Shown here in pieces: positions 10,701 to 22,132 of a stretch of DNA of 64,000 nt (its first letter is position 1; each line of letters starts with the position of its first letter). Source of the stretch: Amphirosellinia nigrospora (Eukaryota > Ascomycota > Sordariomycetes > Xylariales > Xylariaceae); assembly GCA_004123355.1 (NCBI GenBank), contig SCHM01000007.1, positions 744,001 through 808,000 on the forward strand. Reading direction: 5' to 3'. The translations under genes were made by a program, and so were the position numbers. The notes under the pieces are model-generated. The model was given only the letters and a program-made list of their open reading frames with translations. It ran no database searches and had not been told where the DNA came from.

Positions 10701-13700
10701 GTTAGATTCCTCTTGTGTCACACCTCGCTGGGACGGTTAGTGGCGACTTCCGTGTCATAACGCGTAGCGCGATGGAAGGTCGCCAAATCAATCGTGCGTT
10801 GCTCGTCGTCGTGAAGCTTGTCGTCACCCCTTGACTTGATCAGTGACAGCTTCATCTGATTTCGTCTCAGGCGAAACGGGTACCGGTGCGGTTGCAGTAA
10901 AATGCCTGCATTCATTCGCCGGTTTGCCAGAAATACGATCAGCAAGATGAGCGACGGCAGGAAAGGCCTCGAGATCGAGATATCTGAGGAACTTTTTGTT
11001 GAAATCGCAGATCCAGAGGTGAAAAAGGGCAAAGTTATCCTTGTCTGCCTTATCGAAAGTCGCGTCAGTAACGGCCTTTATCTCAGCATTGGATGTGTCC
11101 TCGTGTACCGCGGTGTGAAAGATGACGGAAAGATTTGGGCGTCCCATCTTCTCACCGAATTCATTGAGGAATCTTTTGCCATTCAGTTTTTCCGTAATGC
11201 GAAGCTTTGGTACTTTGAATTTAATAGGCTTAGGTTTGCCCCAAGCTTTGTTCCAATGGGGGTGAGGAGGTGCGAAAACAATGAACGCGATTGAGCCAAT
11301 ATCCTCCCATTCTTTTCCTAGTCGCCGACAGATAGCTGTGCATCGCGGTGTCTGCTCGACGGTTTTTGTGGGTGCTTGGAACTTATTTTCTTTCCACAAT
11401 TTTTCAATCTGTGGTCTGATGCGAGCCTCATAATCATTAGTGTCTTCGCTTTTCTCTTTGACGAGCCACTCTGCCCACACATTAAGCCAACCGTCGTCCA
11501 CTTCGAGGCCGGTTGCCAAAATGGATTTGAAATGCTGCTTCAAGTATGAAGTGATAAACGATCGGCGGTTGTTGCCATTACTGGCTAGATTATGGTGGTT
11601 GTTGCCATTCTCGGCTAGATCACCACCGATTTGGAGGGCTTTTATGATGCCTTTGACGAGGATGTGGATGGCCTCGGCTTTGTCAACTTTAGTCTCTGGG
11701 AGTTCGCCAAGCTCGTATGGTACTTTATTGAATTCGATCTTGTACACTCCGTCGGGGCGTGGGGGTTAGCAAGGCGATGGAGGTCCTTGGCGAAAAGAAG
11801 CCAGACGGTAGGATAGCCATAATCGGTCATATCGGGAATGGGTATAGCGACGGCTTGGAGCGGTTGTCGAGACGTGAGTTCGGACAGGCCGTCTTGGAGC
11901 TGAAACTCATGGGCTATAGCATATGACAAGCGAACAGACCTCTCAGAGGGGGACAAGTATACCTGAGGTTGTTCTTGTCGCTCGAAATCGCAATCCTGAT
12001 ACTTGATGAGCTGATCAAAGGAGCCGAATCGAGCGTCCGGGGCGTTAAGCATCAGTTTCTGGTAGGGATTCTCGTCGCGGTTTTGCCATCCCTCTACGAA
12101 AATGCTTGCGACTTCTTTGACTTCCTCGTTGTAGTAAGCCAAGGCGATCTCAAAACGACGTGGGGTGTCGGAGTTAGTCATCAGTTGTTGCAGTGCGTCA
12201 AGCTGTGCAGTAAATTCGTCGCCAAACACACTGGTGAGTCGAGCGACTTCGTCATGTCGCGGTATGTGATGAATACCGTTGATGATATCCGATGCGTCCA
12301 TGTCAAACGCGAGGACCAATGCGTTGTAAGGAGGAGCGTTGGGCAAATCATCATAGCCTCTGGCCTTCAACCAAGGGCGTAGCGCGCCTTTACCGATTTC
12401 GGTGACCGTAGGCTTGTCAATCAGAGCTGAATAGTAGAGATAGGTGTCGGCAAAAGTCTTGTACGTGCTTGTTAATTCCTTCCAAAAGCCGTGACGAATA
12501 TGAACGGAGCGTGTACCGTATCTCGCGTTGTTTACTTCAATGGTATCACGGTAGCCAATTGTCTGCTTTGAACCCAGCGATGAAGCGTAATTACCATTGT
12601 ACTGAGCAAGAGGGCGAGGGTCAGACCATTTGATCTTCTCGAGACCCAGTTCTCCCTTGAGCTTGCTAAAGGTAACGAAACATGCCATTGTCGCGGACAC
12701 GTAATCGCTCTTGCGTTCGCCGTGTTCATCAATGCGGTGTGCGTTCATGACTTGCTTTTGCTTGTCCTCATCAAGTTTGGTGAATTCGGCGATAACACCG
12801 ATTTCTGGAACAATAGCTTTGACGACTCTGCCATCATCGTAGTCTTCAAACTGCGCGGATGGGGGCTTTGGGTCATTAAGGTCTCCAGGGGGTGGGAAAA
12901 TGAGATGAGGGCATTGAGCTTGGTTATGGTCATCCCGTGCCCGGCAAATGGTGCAAATAGTGGCCTTCACGAGCATGCACTTGTCCTCGTGATGTTCTGG
13001 GCTTTGGCAGTAAAAGCAGGGACCTTCGCCTTTGCGCTTTACGCAAGTCGTGTAATCATGATCGATCTTACCGCATCCTTCGCAAGGAAACTTTGGGTGA
13101 ACTGGGTTAATATATACCCAGTCAACGATGTTGCCGTTGATGATCGGACGCACGGGAGAGCCTTCGTAAACGAAACAAGTGCGGCAGTTATCGTCAACAT
13201 CAATTCGTGACGGCTGTTCCATGCTGCCGGGGGTAGATTTGCTTCCGTGCGTTTCTTTCCATTCTTGAATCAAACTTTGAATGTCTTCTCCGTACGACTC
13301 TTGGTGTTCAGAATTCAAAATCTTGTGAAGGAGGGCAATGTCGATATCTCCGAGATCAGCGGGGGTTTGATAAGTGCAGTCATGAGTCTGAGCGAAAAAC
13401 CTATCCCGAATATGTTGTTCACCCTGAATGACCCGTTCAGAAATGTTGATTGTCTCATCAGGGGAGAGATTCCACTTGATGCTAAGGTAGACGTGGCAGA
13501 GCCGCTTAGGACCGGAGAAATACATCTTGGTGCCCAGGAATTTGACCGTCGATTCCCCATTGGTAACGATGACAGTGATGTATTCGGTGTCAGTGGACTG
13601 CTCAGTCGAGTCACCTGGCTGCTCAGCTTCCTGCCACTTGGACACTACTTGACGAGTGTGCTGAGTTTCAGGAATTGCCATCTGAGCCTGCACGGCCTTG

Positions 13701-13732
13701 ACTGCGTCCGGGGCGGAATTGGGGCGAGGCAT
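7777..13732 (-). pseudogene. UPF1/NAM7-like SF1 helicase with CCHC zinc knuckles, frameshifted
   Basis: Read on the minus strand, consecutive open segments in different frames form one protein of about 1,980 residues starting at MPRPNSAP (13732). The N-terminal third has tandem cysteine/histidine knuckles (about 12955-13085; CEGCGK, CFYCQSPEHHEDKC, CTICRARDDHNQAQC). Helicase motifs follow in order: Walker A GCPGSGKST (about 10581-10607), a DEDRRMAE Walker B/motif II (about 9671-9700), SGDSKQ motif III, and a C-terminal motor ending SRARYG (about 8935). A further Cx2C knuckle cluster (about 8690-8795) and an acidic tail end it at 7777. Segments are joined by single-base shifts near 11750, 10828 (C4 run), 10720, 10553, 10266, 8806, 8135 and 8070, with no in-frame stops inside segments and no intron that would explain them. 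It is either a recently broken gene or carries consensus errors. RNA/DNA helicase activity is inferred from the family. Confidence 0.8.
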
Positions 13733-14622
13733 CCTGAATATATGAGGCGGATGCGGATGCGGACGAAGGTGAAGTGAGGTCGCTGATATGGCGAGTTGAG
13801 AACGAGAAGAATGAAAGAAGTGAATTTGATGAATATAATGATTCCAGAGTAAAGTTTCTGCAATATGCAAAGGCGTGCTGACTCGCGTTGAGATTAATTG
13901 CTGTAGGCAATGTGTATGGAGTGAGCGTTGTGGTTGCGGTGCAGTTTGGGAAGTTTGGGAAGTGTGTGCGTACTGAGGAAGATTAAAGGGTGTGGGGTGC
14001 AAAGGACTAAGGTATTTTAGCCTTTGGTAGATCAATTTCTCAGATAACTAGTTGTGGGATGTTTGTTATCTAGTTGTTGCCAAAGTAAGGTGCGCTGGGA
14101 AGGTGTTATATGTTTATACCATATGTACCTACCCATGGTTGTGCCTTCCTCGCGTGTGTAGGTAGCGCGTCAAGCTTAAGGCAGGTGGCGTCATGTATTT
14201 TATAGTATTCGTGGGCTCGCCCCCACGCCCACACGAACGGACGACACTTCCAATTTTAGTTGTCCCTCCGCCCTGGCCTCTCGACCATTTTGCACCACTC
14301 GGGGGAGTTGAAACCTTTTAACTTCATGCCCAGGACATTGAGTGTCATATGAATCGAATGCTGTTGTATCGTAATTCATGTTGCTGGATAGAAGATGAGG
14401 CGCTTGTCAAGGAATATAGCGTATGCAGCTATCTTGGTACGTTTATGATATGCATTAAGAAATCTACGTACGTCTTCTTTGAGGGTTTCTGCCGGCTCCC
14501 GAGTTTCCGCGTCGTGCCTATCCATTTGACCTTGCGACATGGCTGCACGGCTATTCCACGGGGAGGGAGTACTGATAGGTCTTGCGTGTGCATGCTCAGG
14601 TATGTCCTGGATTATCTATTTA
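13733..14622. other. 5' region of the helicase and spacer to gypsy remnant
   Basis: An ATG-less extension of the helicase frame runs to 14035 but reads as low-complexity (Ser/His/Pro), so I take it as 5' UTR. A CCATATGTACCTACCCATGG patch near 14120 and CT-rich DNA follow. No other gene seen. Confidence 0.45.
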
Positions 14623-14635
14623 TCAACACCGTGGA

Positions 14636-14992
14636 TTACGAGGTTGCCTGTTTCCAGTTGCGGCCTCTTGAGTCTTGAATGCATCCTCTTTGGCAAGCTC
14701 GAGGTGTTGTATTGAGATATCCTTGCGCCATTGCGTTTGATGCCTCCTGTCTGAGTACCATTTGTGTGCGCGCATAGTCATCGCCAATAGAAGGGTCAAC
14801 GGGGAGGGAGGCTTTTGACTTTTGGCCATAGAGTAATTTGAAAGGCGTCTTAGATGTAGTGGATGAGGTTGAAGTATTCATGACATGAACTACGTGACCA
14901 ACGCAGTCTTCCCACACAGCTGGGTATAACTTAGCGCCTAGGATGGATACCACCAGCGTACGCTCTGTTGCTATGTCTAAGCGGTACGACAA
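14636..14992 (-). pseudogene. gypsy integrase fragment
   Basis: The segment with VMNTSTSSTTSKTPFKLLYG followed by KASLPVD matches the conserved end of the Ty3/gypsy integrase core (N-T-S...T-G-x-T-P-F-x-L-x-Y-G...P-x-D). It is the most downstream pol piece of the minus-strand element. Confidence 0.75.
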
Positions 14993-15575
14993 GACGGTAT
15001 CCAGAAGGATCAGTGTAATATAATAGTTGTGACGATGGGTCGTATCGAAAAGCGTCTTGGTGACGTGGCATTGTTCTTGTAATTAACCGTTTGTAGATCA
15101 TCCTGAACGTCCGGTCAGTTTATAGTATACGGGTAATTTCCTGCTTGAGCTCCTCCGAAACATACAATAACGCTATAGTCATTCCGTCTAAATGCCGAAT
15201 TTTCATTTCTGCGTCACAGATGTCGAAATCAGCGGCATCAGGTGCTGCGCTTTTTTGAGATGGGAAAAGATTGATCTGATCTAGGTCTTGAGAATGAGGA
15301 GTTTGAGGATCGGGCTGCGCTAGCTCTAGAGTGCGTGGCTCAGGGTCGGGTTCCCGAGGGTTTGGGTCCGGAGTCTGGTCTTGGATTTGAGCCGTGGCTT
15401 GAGCCTGCGGTCTAGTCATGATGAGAATCAGAACCTTCAAAACTTTTGTCGACGAAGGGTCGGTTACGTCGATGCGTAGAAGACGGGAGAGTACGCCTGC
15501 GTCAACGAGCGTTTGCTCTGGTGTATAGAATATTTTATTAAGCCGATTGGCGTATCGAGAAAGGAAAAGACGCCA

Positions 15576-15800
15576 TCAAACCAAACGACTTGAACCCTTA
15601 GAATGTTTAGATATTGACTGAAAGGCTTGTGCAATGACGTTGTGGTCGGTGTATGTGTGAATATCACTGTAGTCGAGATATTGAATCAGCTTCTTCGGAG
15701 TCCATGCAAGGCCGCAGGTTTCCAGTTCGCATTTGCCAGATCTCTGTTCTCTTCCCTGAGAGCGCGGAAGATAAGAATAATATGGGGCGTAATTTGCCAT
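15576..15800 (-). pseudogene. gypsy RNase H fragment
   Basis: Shows the RNase H pattern of gypsy elements: a degenerate Y-S-x-x-E-x-E (here KCELETCGLAW), YLDYSDIHTY and TDHNVI (the TDH motif). It lies between the integrase and RT fragments, in the expected order on the minus strand. Confidence 0.75.
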
Positions 15801-16311
15801 TGTCTTGAACTTGATATAGCACTGCGCCTATGCTATTGAGTCGGCTGGAGTTGGCACGTAAGATGAAAGGTTCGTTGTAATTAGGAAAAGTGAGTCCGAC
15901 TCTTTCACATATACGGTCGTTGAGAGTGTCACAAGATTGTCACGATAAAGTGGATACTACCAGATGAAGCTATTCCCAAGGGGTATATGAGACCCAAATG
16001 GGGTATCTTCGGAGATTCGGTCACGTGATCGTACACCCAGATTTAGGCACAGAGCAGTCAGACTCCCGGCGCCCACACACAGAATATATGACCTTTTGAC
16101 CCCTGCCGATTTTCGTGGCAAAGACTTCACAGCTCGATCCCATACTGTATCTCTAATATAAGCCGCCATTTCCTCGTACTGCTTCTGTGCTTCAGTAGTC
16201 ACCTTGCCCGGACGCTTGTCCGGCACAAGTAGTAATATAGGTAGTGGAAGCCTGCAACTTCTGAAATAGCCGGCTCGGGCTGGCCTGGCTTTTCTTGGGG
16301 CAGTTCTTGAA

Positions 16312-17310
16312 TCATATGGTCTTGATTATGTTGAAGGGTTCCGCTATGCCCGCAAATTGATGAATGTAATGCGGCTGGTAGTCCATTGGTCCGATTCCTC
16401 TCGCAAGGTCTTGCAAAGTACGCGGCATGACGAGCTTCTTGATGGCTTCACATTTCTCTTCATATATAGCATTATGGTTAGGCCGAGTCGTGAGACATAG
16501 TACAGCCAGACATAGCAAGTATGCCGAGTATAGCATCGAGGTGGTTAAGGTGATCCTGTCACAGGGGCTCAGATAGAGGGCTTGGAATGGGATTCAGATT
16601 GAGTAATAAGCAACTATGGTGCGAAAGGGGCCATAGATCTAAGTTCCTTATTCTCTCGAAGGGAGGATTCGTGCCCTTTTATGCTCAGAATTCCCTTCCT
16701 TTCCTATAGCTTCGTCAACCTCCACGGGACCGAAAAGAGAGACCTGTGTAGCCGGTGAGGCGAGTGTCTCGGTGTTCGAGTTCAGCTTCGGTATGTGCCT
16801 GAGACTCATGATAACTTCGTACGACTGCCTCAGCCTCGTAGGGCAGGATTTAGCGAACTCCGTGTGGGACACTGTGCGGCACTGTATTGCGCACTCGCCA
16901 GAATCCGTGTGACAGATCCTCAACAGTCCTAGACAAACTGATGCCGTCGTCGATATATACTAACACAAAAGTCACAACGAAAGGCGGAAAATTCCTTCTA
17001 TTACGTGTTGAAAGAAACCCGGAGATGTCTTTAGGCCTATGGTGGCGACGGTGAATTGTTCATGACCGCGTTGCGGGATGGCAAAGGATGTTTTATACTT
17101 GTCGTTGGGCTCAGTCTCCTGCTGGAAACCTCCTTTCATAATATCTACAACCGTGAAGACCGTTGAACCATGCATCGCGCTAAGTATTTCGTCTTGTTTA
17201 GGTAAAGGTTATGCATTACCAGCAAATTTAGTATTAACTTTGCGTTGATCATAACGGCACGTGGCTTCCCTTTACGCCGGACAACAAAATAAGGGGGCGC
17301 GGCGGGGCAT
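16312..17310 (-). pseudogene. gypsy reverse transcriptase, interrupted by an LTR
   Basis: RT palm motifs VDIMKGGFQQ, KTSFAIPQRG, GLKTSPGFFQHVIEGIF and the catalytic YIDDGISLS lie at 16925-17175. The continuation (DHLNHLDAILGILAMSG, a typical gypsy H-x-x-H-L-x-x-V-L) resumes at about 16550 beyond the inserted LTR. Reading across the LTR site recovers a contiguous RT, which confirms the insertion. Stops elsewhere show decay. Confidence 0.8.
16557..16914. repeat. Solo LTR (358 bp), TSD GATCC
   Basis: Begins TGTCACAGGGGCTC and ends CCGTGTGACA. It is flanked by perfect 5-bp duplications GATCC at 16552-16556 and 16915-16919. The sequence is shared with the LTRs at 30319, 38843 and 50361 (internal landmarks GAGGGCTTGGAAT, AAGCAACTATGGTGC and GGCCATAGATCTAAG). 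It carries no internal coding region, as expected after LTR-LTR recombination. The host site is the RT of the older gypsy element. Confidence 0.93.
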
Positions 17311-19210
17311 GGCTAACCAAGCGGTATGGGTTCGACCATACCACTCTCAGTAAGATGTTTGAGAATATTGTCCATGGCTGTCACGAACCTCGCAAGGGTA
17401 GGGTGTAAACATCTGTTGTTGCACGGAGGATCAGTGAAGTCATCCCCGTGGGCTCTATGTGACTACTTGACTATATACAGAGAGTCTCTTTGTTCCGGTT
17501 GGATCCGTGTGCCTAGATCCCTGTTTCCTGGCAATGGCCTCGCGATCCCTTCGTGGTTGAAGGTAGGGATATAAGGAGGTGGAGGGTTTAGTTAGTTATA
17601 TGAGTAGCCATATCCGCATCTATCTGTGCGATCATCTTTGCATTCTTCTTCGCTTACGTCGAGGATCTGAGAAAGAGGTACCGCGCAAGTGTCATCTCTC
17701 TTGCTGCGTGAAGACGCATGATGCGCGCTAACGGATTTGACGAGGTGAACAACTAAGTATGTCACTTTTGTGAATACGAAAGGGGAGCGTACTAAGATTT
17801 GCAAAATGATGCGCCGTGTCTTGCCCGTCTTGAATGGGACTGATGATAGTAGGTAGATCTCTAATAGGTTGTGGTATGACGAGATATCCCTATGCTGTGT
17901 CACAGGTATTAGTCCATTGGCATGGATGCACCATGCTCAGGCTTCACGTCGAGATTGAGCGCGGACCCAATAGATAATCTCGCACGGCTAAGTTTTGGTC
18001 TGCTGTTAGCGCTTTTGGAGAGCCGTATTCGACTTCCCGTGTCTCCGGCTTCCAACTCGTCATTTTGCGTCTTGCCGCCCCGTATGATGTGCAGTTAATA
18101 AGTGCTAAGGAATGAGATTCCAATGAACATGCCACACTTGAGCCTATAAACGAGGTAGAAGAATTGCTCGAGCAGCTTCTCAATCGACACGTTAGGATAA
18201 TTGTCGGTGCTATGAACGATGGCTTTCAGATCCGCGAAATTTTCCCATCCATCAGTTTGATTGTTGACAACATAACTATGTTTAACCTTCCGAACGAGCT
18301 TTGACAAGTTATTCTCGAGTGTCGATCCGCGAATTCCTATACCTTATATGGCTTCGTCTAAAGAAATAGGCTTTTCAGCGTGGTACTCGGTTACTTCGTT
18401 CCCCTTTGTAAACGATACAGACTTTTTGGGTGCCGAAGGCTTTTTTGTACTATCTATATCAGTAGATTCGGCTAGCTCGTCGTCACATGTGGCTTGAGGA
18501 ACGATCGTTGACTCAGGAGGTTCTGATGGCTCATCAGGAGCTGGCGAAACGTCCGTTCTATTCGCTTTTCGGTTCGACAGTGGTATCATCACCAAATTAT
18601 CAACTTCATCCCCAGATTAGGCGTCAGAGTTGGGTTGGCGGGAAGTCATTTGCTCTATAATACTGGATGGGGCGTAGAAATCCTCATTGTCACGGTCGTG
18701 ATAAACGTTCTGGCGTCCAATAACGAATATCTGAGCGACCCTCATCATCTGGCTGCGGTTGTTGTAGCTTGTGTCGTTCTACTTATGGTTGTCCCAGTTG
18801 CGATTGTCTTGCCAACCGGTTCTTTCGCCTCTGCCATAGTTGCAAACTGCAGTATTTAGTTGACTCAATAACCGACCCCCTTGTTACTCCATTCTATCTT
18901 CTTTGGCACTATCCTCCTTCTTATCACCAGGAGGGTTGCTTTAAGTCGTCTCATCCGGATTGGAGAGTTGAGAGGTGTTTAGAATCGCCTTGAAGATGTT
19001 CCGTCCACCGGGGCGGCCGACTACTTGAGCTGTTTCTTGTTTCACCGCTATTACCAAAAACCAAATTACGCACATTCCCGTACGAAACAACACGGATAGT
19101 GATATCTTCCTACAAAACTATACATAGCTCGGGTTCTTGGCTCCCATGGAACTTGAATGTGGATGATACCAAGTCTTCACACGGGAATTCCCTTGATTTG
19201 TCAATACACC

Positions 19211-19464
19211 TGTTACAAGGGCTCTGATTGAGGGCTTGGAATAGCTTCATTCCTTCAAATCTAATAATTGGATATGGCGTCAAAGGACCTCTTGTTCTCC
19301 AGATTCCCCAGCAGAGGACTCGGGACTTGACTAGCATATATATACACAGATTTCGGGCTACCCTAACGGACCTCCGTTGGCCTGTGTAGCCAATATAACC
19401 CAAAATGGTACAAATAAACGAGCTGCATCCAAGGGCTGAAGCCGTAGGCGAGATACGTGTAACA
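19211..19464. repeat. Solo LTR (254 bp), TSD ACACC
   Basis: Begins TGTTACAAGGGCTCTG and ends ACGTGTAACA, flanked by ACACC at 19206-19210 and 19465-19469. The first 40 bp (GAGGGCTTGGAATAG landmark) resemble the TGTCAC family but the rest differs, so it is a related subfamily. Confidence 0.9.
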
Positions 19465-19971
19465 ACACCAGGCACAAAACTCAGCCTCGAAGTCAGACCA
19501 GACTGCTCCACGACACCACGACACACACAAACCACACCGAATTCTATCAGATACCGGAGACCTCGCCACAGTGATGGACGGAGCCATGAAACATCCTACA
19601 GGTTTCACCATATTCTATCACCCTGAGTTTGAGGTCAATAACGCCTTTTATGATCTGATTACGCAATTCGAGGATGTGTTCCGCCATACGGGCTTTACTA
19701 TAGTCTCAAACGAGAAGCAACGGGGTTTTCACCTGATTCCCTGATGGGCGCACCCAGTTAATTAAAAGGACCAGAAAATTATACAGAACACCATATAGGA
19801 CCTATCTTCGAAGAACATAGTAAGCCGTCCTAGTCAGCCGGTACCCCTAAGCTTCCCTGTTTTCGCCATATACCGTACAGTTCCCGATCTGCGCAAGCTG
19901 AGTAAAGTCATTCACAAGCGCCGCATGGTGGTTGATGTACGAAAATTCAACAAGATGACTCTGATCGACAC

Positions 19972-19979
19972 ATACCAGA
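19972..19979. repeat. 8-bp target-site duplication of the hAT element, left copy
   Basis: ATACCAGA immediately precedes the element and is repeated exactly at 29002-29009. Eight base pairs is the diagnostic TSD length of the hAT superfamily. Confidence 0.95.
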
Positions 19980-20150
19980 TAGGGTTCGGAAATGGGTACC
20001 CATGGGTACCCACGGAAAACCCATGGGTTTTTCTGGGTACCCAAAAAAACCCATGGGTTTTTTTAATGGGTTAACCCATGTACTTTAACCCATGGGTTTT
20101 TTTGGGTACCCAGAAAAACCCATGGGTTTTTTTAAGTGGGTTTCACCCAC
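19980..20150. repeat. Left subterminal palindrome array of the hAT
   Basis: Alternating ACCCATGGGTTTTTTT and GGGTACCC blocks, each self-complementary, follow the TIR. The same motif set occurs inverted at 28830-29001. Clustered subterminal repeats are where hAT transposases bind in characterised elements; that role is inferred here. Confidence 0.85.
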
Positions 20151-20333
20151 GACTAAAAGTAAAAATGTAAGCAGTATTAAGTTAGAAGCAAAGCTTATCT
20201 ATGATTAACGTTAAAATTCATCGATTGATTGCTCATTATAGCTGTAATTACTGCGCAAGCATGTACTAATCTTTGTACTAATCCTGGGACAAATCCTAGC
20301 AATAAGTTAAGCAAATATATGCTTCGAACTCAT

Positions 20334-22132
20334 TTATTTTTTGCCCCGTGTTGCCCGTTGCTGCTGAACTTTTCGGTCTTCTCGCTTTCGAGCGAGTTCT
20401 AACCGAGCCTGTGCCTTTTGATCTTCTTCTGCAGCAGCTTCTGCAGCAATTTTTTTGTCCATCTCTACACGACCCTCAATAGACGCAACATTGTGAGTAG
20501 AGGAATGATCAAAGGTTGTAAGAGTGTCGATATTAAGATGTCGAGTCATTCGCATGATAGCGAATACTAGATGAATGTCCTTGGGCATAAGCGTAACACG
20601 CTTAGCATGTATTGTTGCAAGATGCGCCGCTAAATAAGCGAATTAGTACATAGATTAGTACAATATTAGTACAAAAACATACCAGATATGAGAGACACAA
20701 TAGTGCTTTCAGAAGCTTCCATTAAAGCTGCAATAGCAGATTCTTGAATGCGGGCGTCAGGCATGTAGCTGTGCAAAATGTCTCTCACAATACGGACAAA
20801 AGGTGCTTTTTTGATTAATGGGACCAGATGTGAGTTGTTCTGGAGCCGCCAAATTTCCCGCAAAGCTTTGTCTAAAACCAAATTAGTATAATAAACATAA
20901 AACATGCTATTCTTTAAATGCTAACTTTTTATAGCGCCAGGGGACCATTTTGGCTGGTCTTTGCCTGCTACTTTAAGCGCAGGCACACTCATAAAAACCC
21001 CAGTTTTCCTAACTGGTTTTCGAACTCTTCCTGTGCGTTGAGGTTTAAGAGCTGGGGGCTTGCGGGGATTTTTTGTTGGCCATGGAGGTGTTTTTTGCTC
21101 GGGAGAGTACCTGCACCCGGTTTCATAGCATTCTTTGGCTTTTCAAGGGTCGTCTATATAGCAGAATTAGTACACCGATTAGTACATAGAAAATAAATTT
21201 AGGTATAGTTACCTGGGATCTTGGCGGTATATCGGATTTAGTAGGACGACCTCTTGCTGCAGCCCCCTTCTTTTGAGCACTAGGACTTTCTTCTGCAGCC
21301 TCCTTCTTTCCAGCACGAGGACCTGTTTTAGCAGGTGGCTATATAGCAGGATTAGTACATAGATTAGTACATGAATTATAAATTAAAGCATACTTACTGG
21401 TTTGCTTACTTGTGGCTTTTTTTTGCTACCAGGTCCTTTTGTTGGTTTAGGAGGAGGTTTATTTGTAGTGCTAGGACCTGCTTGTGCACTGGTAGTAACA
21501 TTATTCACCGTTTCCGGCTTAGTGTCTGCTGTGGCTTCATCAAACATGTCGTCTAGAGCTGTTGCTACATTAACCCCTGGTATAATAGTAGGAATTGTAC
21601 CTCCAAGTGGATTGGGAGGCTGTTGACTTGGTGGCAGACCCTTTTAAAAATAGATTAGTACAACTATTAGTACAAAAATAGTTAGCAAATAATAAATAAG
21701 TACATACTGTTGGCTCTGAAGAGTTAGATTTTCGAGCCTTCTTTTTAGTTGCTCTACTGCTTCTTCTCAGCGAGGTTTGGGGCGGTAGGGGTTCTTGGCG
21801 CTCTTGTTCGTAGGCTTCGGCTTGTTCCTCGAACTCCGCTGAATTTTGGAGTTGTTGCTCTATTGCTGCTGCTGCTTCTTCGTCATTCTTGCGCAGCGCT
21901 CGTAGTTCTTCCATACTTAATTCCTCGGGCTTAATATATGGCTTGGTCGACTTAATTATGTGATTAGTACATATATTAGTACATTTAGGCTATACTTACA
22001 GATTCCGGGTATTCCATTGCTTGCCCGTCCAGATTTATACCATCTGCCCCGCCATTTTGATGGCCGCGGGGCAACTGCATCGATTAGTACAATAATTAGT
22101 ACAAATACACTTGGTTTTTTACTTACTGCCAT
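20334..22132 (-). CDS. Transposon-borne long-tailed histone H3-like protein (H3-B)
   Basis: Eight coding exons on the minus strand: 22132-22127, 22074-22000, 21950-21708, 21640-21398, 21338-21213, 21153-20926, 20871-20683 and 20629-20334. All have GT-AG introns of 49-67 nt in agreeing phases, giving about 468 residues. Residues 1-305 are a Pro/Lys/Ala-rich disordered tail (RRSSRATKKKARKS; RKPVRKTG). The histone fold follows: WSPGAIK, LREIWRLQ, KKAPFVRIVRDI, ESAIAALMEASES, ATIHAKRVTLMPKDIHL. These match H3 RPGTVALREI, LPFQRLVREI, ALQEASE and AIHAKRVTIMPKDIQL. A Glu/Lys-rich helix of about 65 residues ends the protein. Exon 6 needs one extra base in the six-T run at 21091-21096, so either a consensus error or an inactivating frameshift. 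The first coding exon is only ATGGCA. Binding nucleosomal DNA is inferred from the fold. Confidence 0.85.

Larger units (their letters stand above)
14623..18870 (-). mobile_element. Decayed Ty3/gypsy LTR retrotransposon (pol remnants, minus strand)
   Basis: Minus-strand fragments follow the gypsy pol order. RT starts with PPYFVVRRKGKPR (about 17265-17305), continues with FTVVDIMKGGFQQ and KTSFAIPQRG (16972-17175), and reaches the active site YIDDG (about 16945-16960). The RT connection region is LVMPRTLQDLARGIGP... HQFAGIAEPFN (16312-16450). RNase H shows ELETCGLAW and YTDHNVIAQAF (15600-15740). The integrase end shows NTSTSSTTSKTPFKLLYGQ (14770-14900). Upstream, 18344-18870 reads as gag C-terminus/protease-like hydrophilic sequence. 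Stops and frameshifts are frequent, so it is dead. A solo LTR (16557-16914) is nested inside the RT. The element's own LTRs were not found. Confidence 0.85.

Noticed and set aside
11969-13777. Plus-strand ORFs of 137, 162 and 176 aa
   Set aside because: Antisense to the knuckle-bearing helicase N-terminus, without domains of their own.
14636-14992. Copia-type integrase
   Set aside because: The NTSTSSTTSKTPFKLLYG pattern and the RT-RNaseH-integrase order fit Ty3/gypsy; Copia has integrase before RT.
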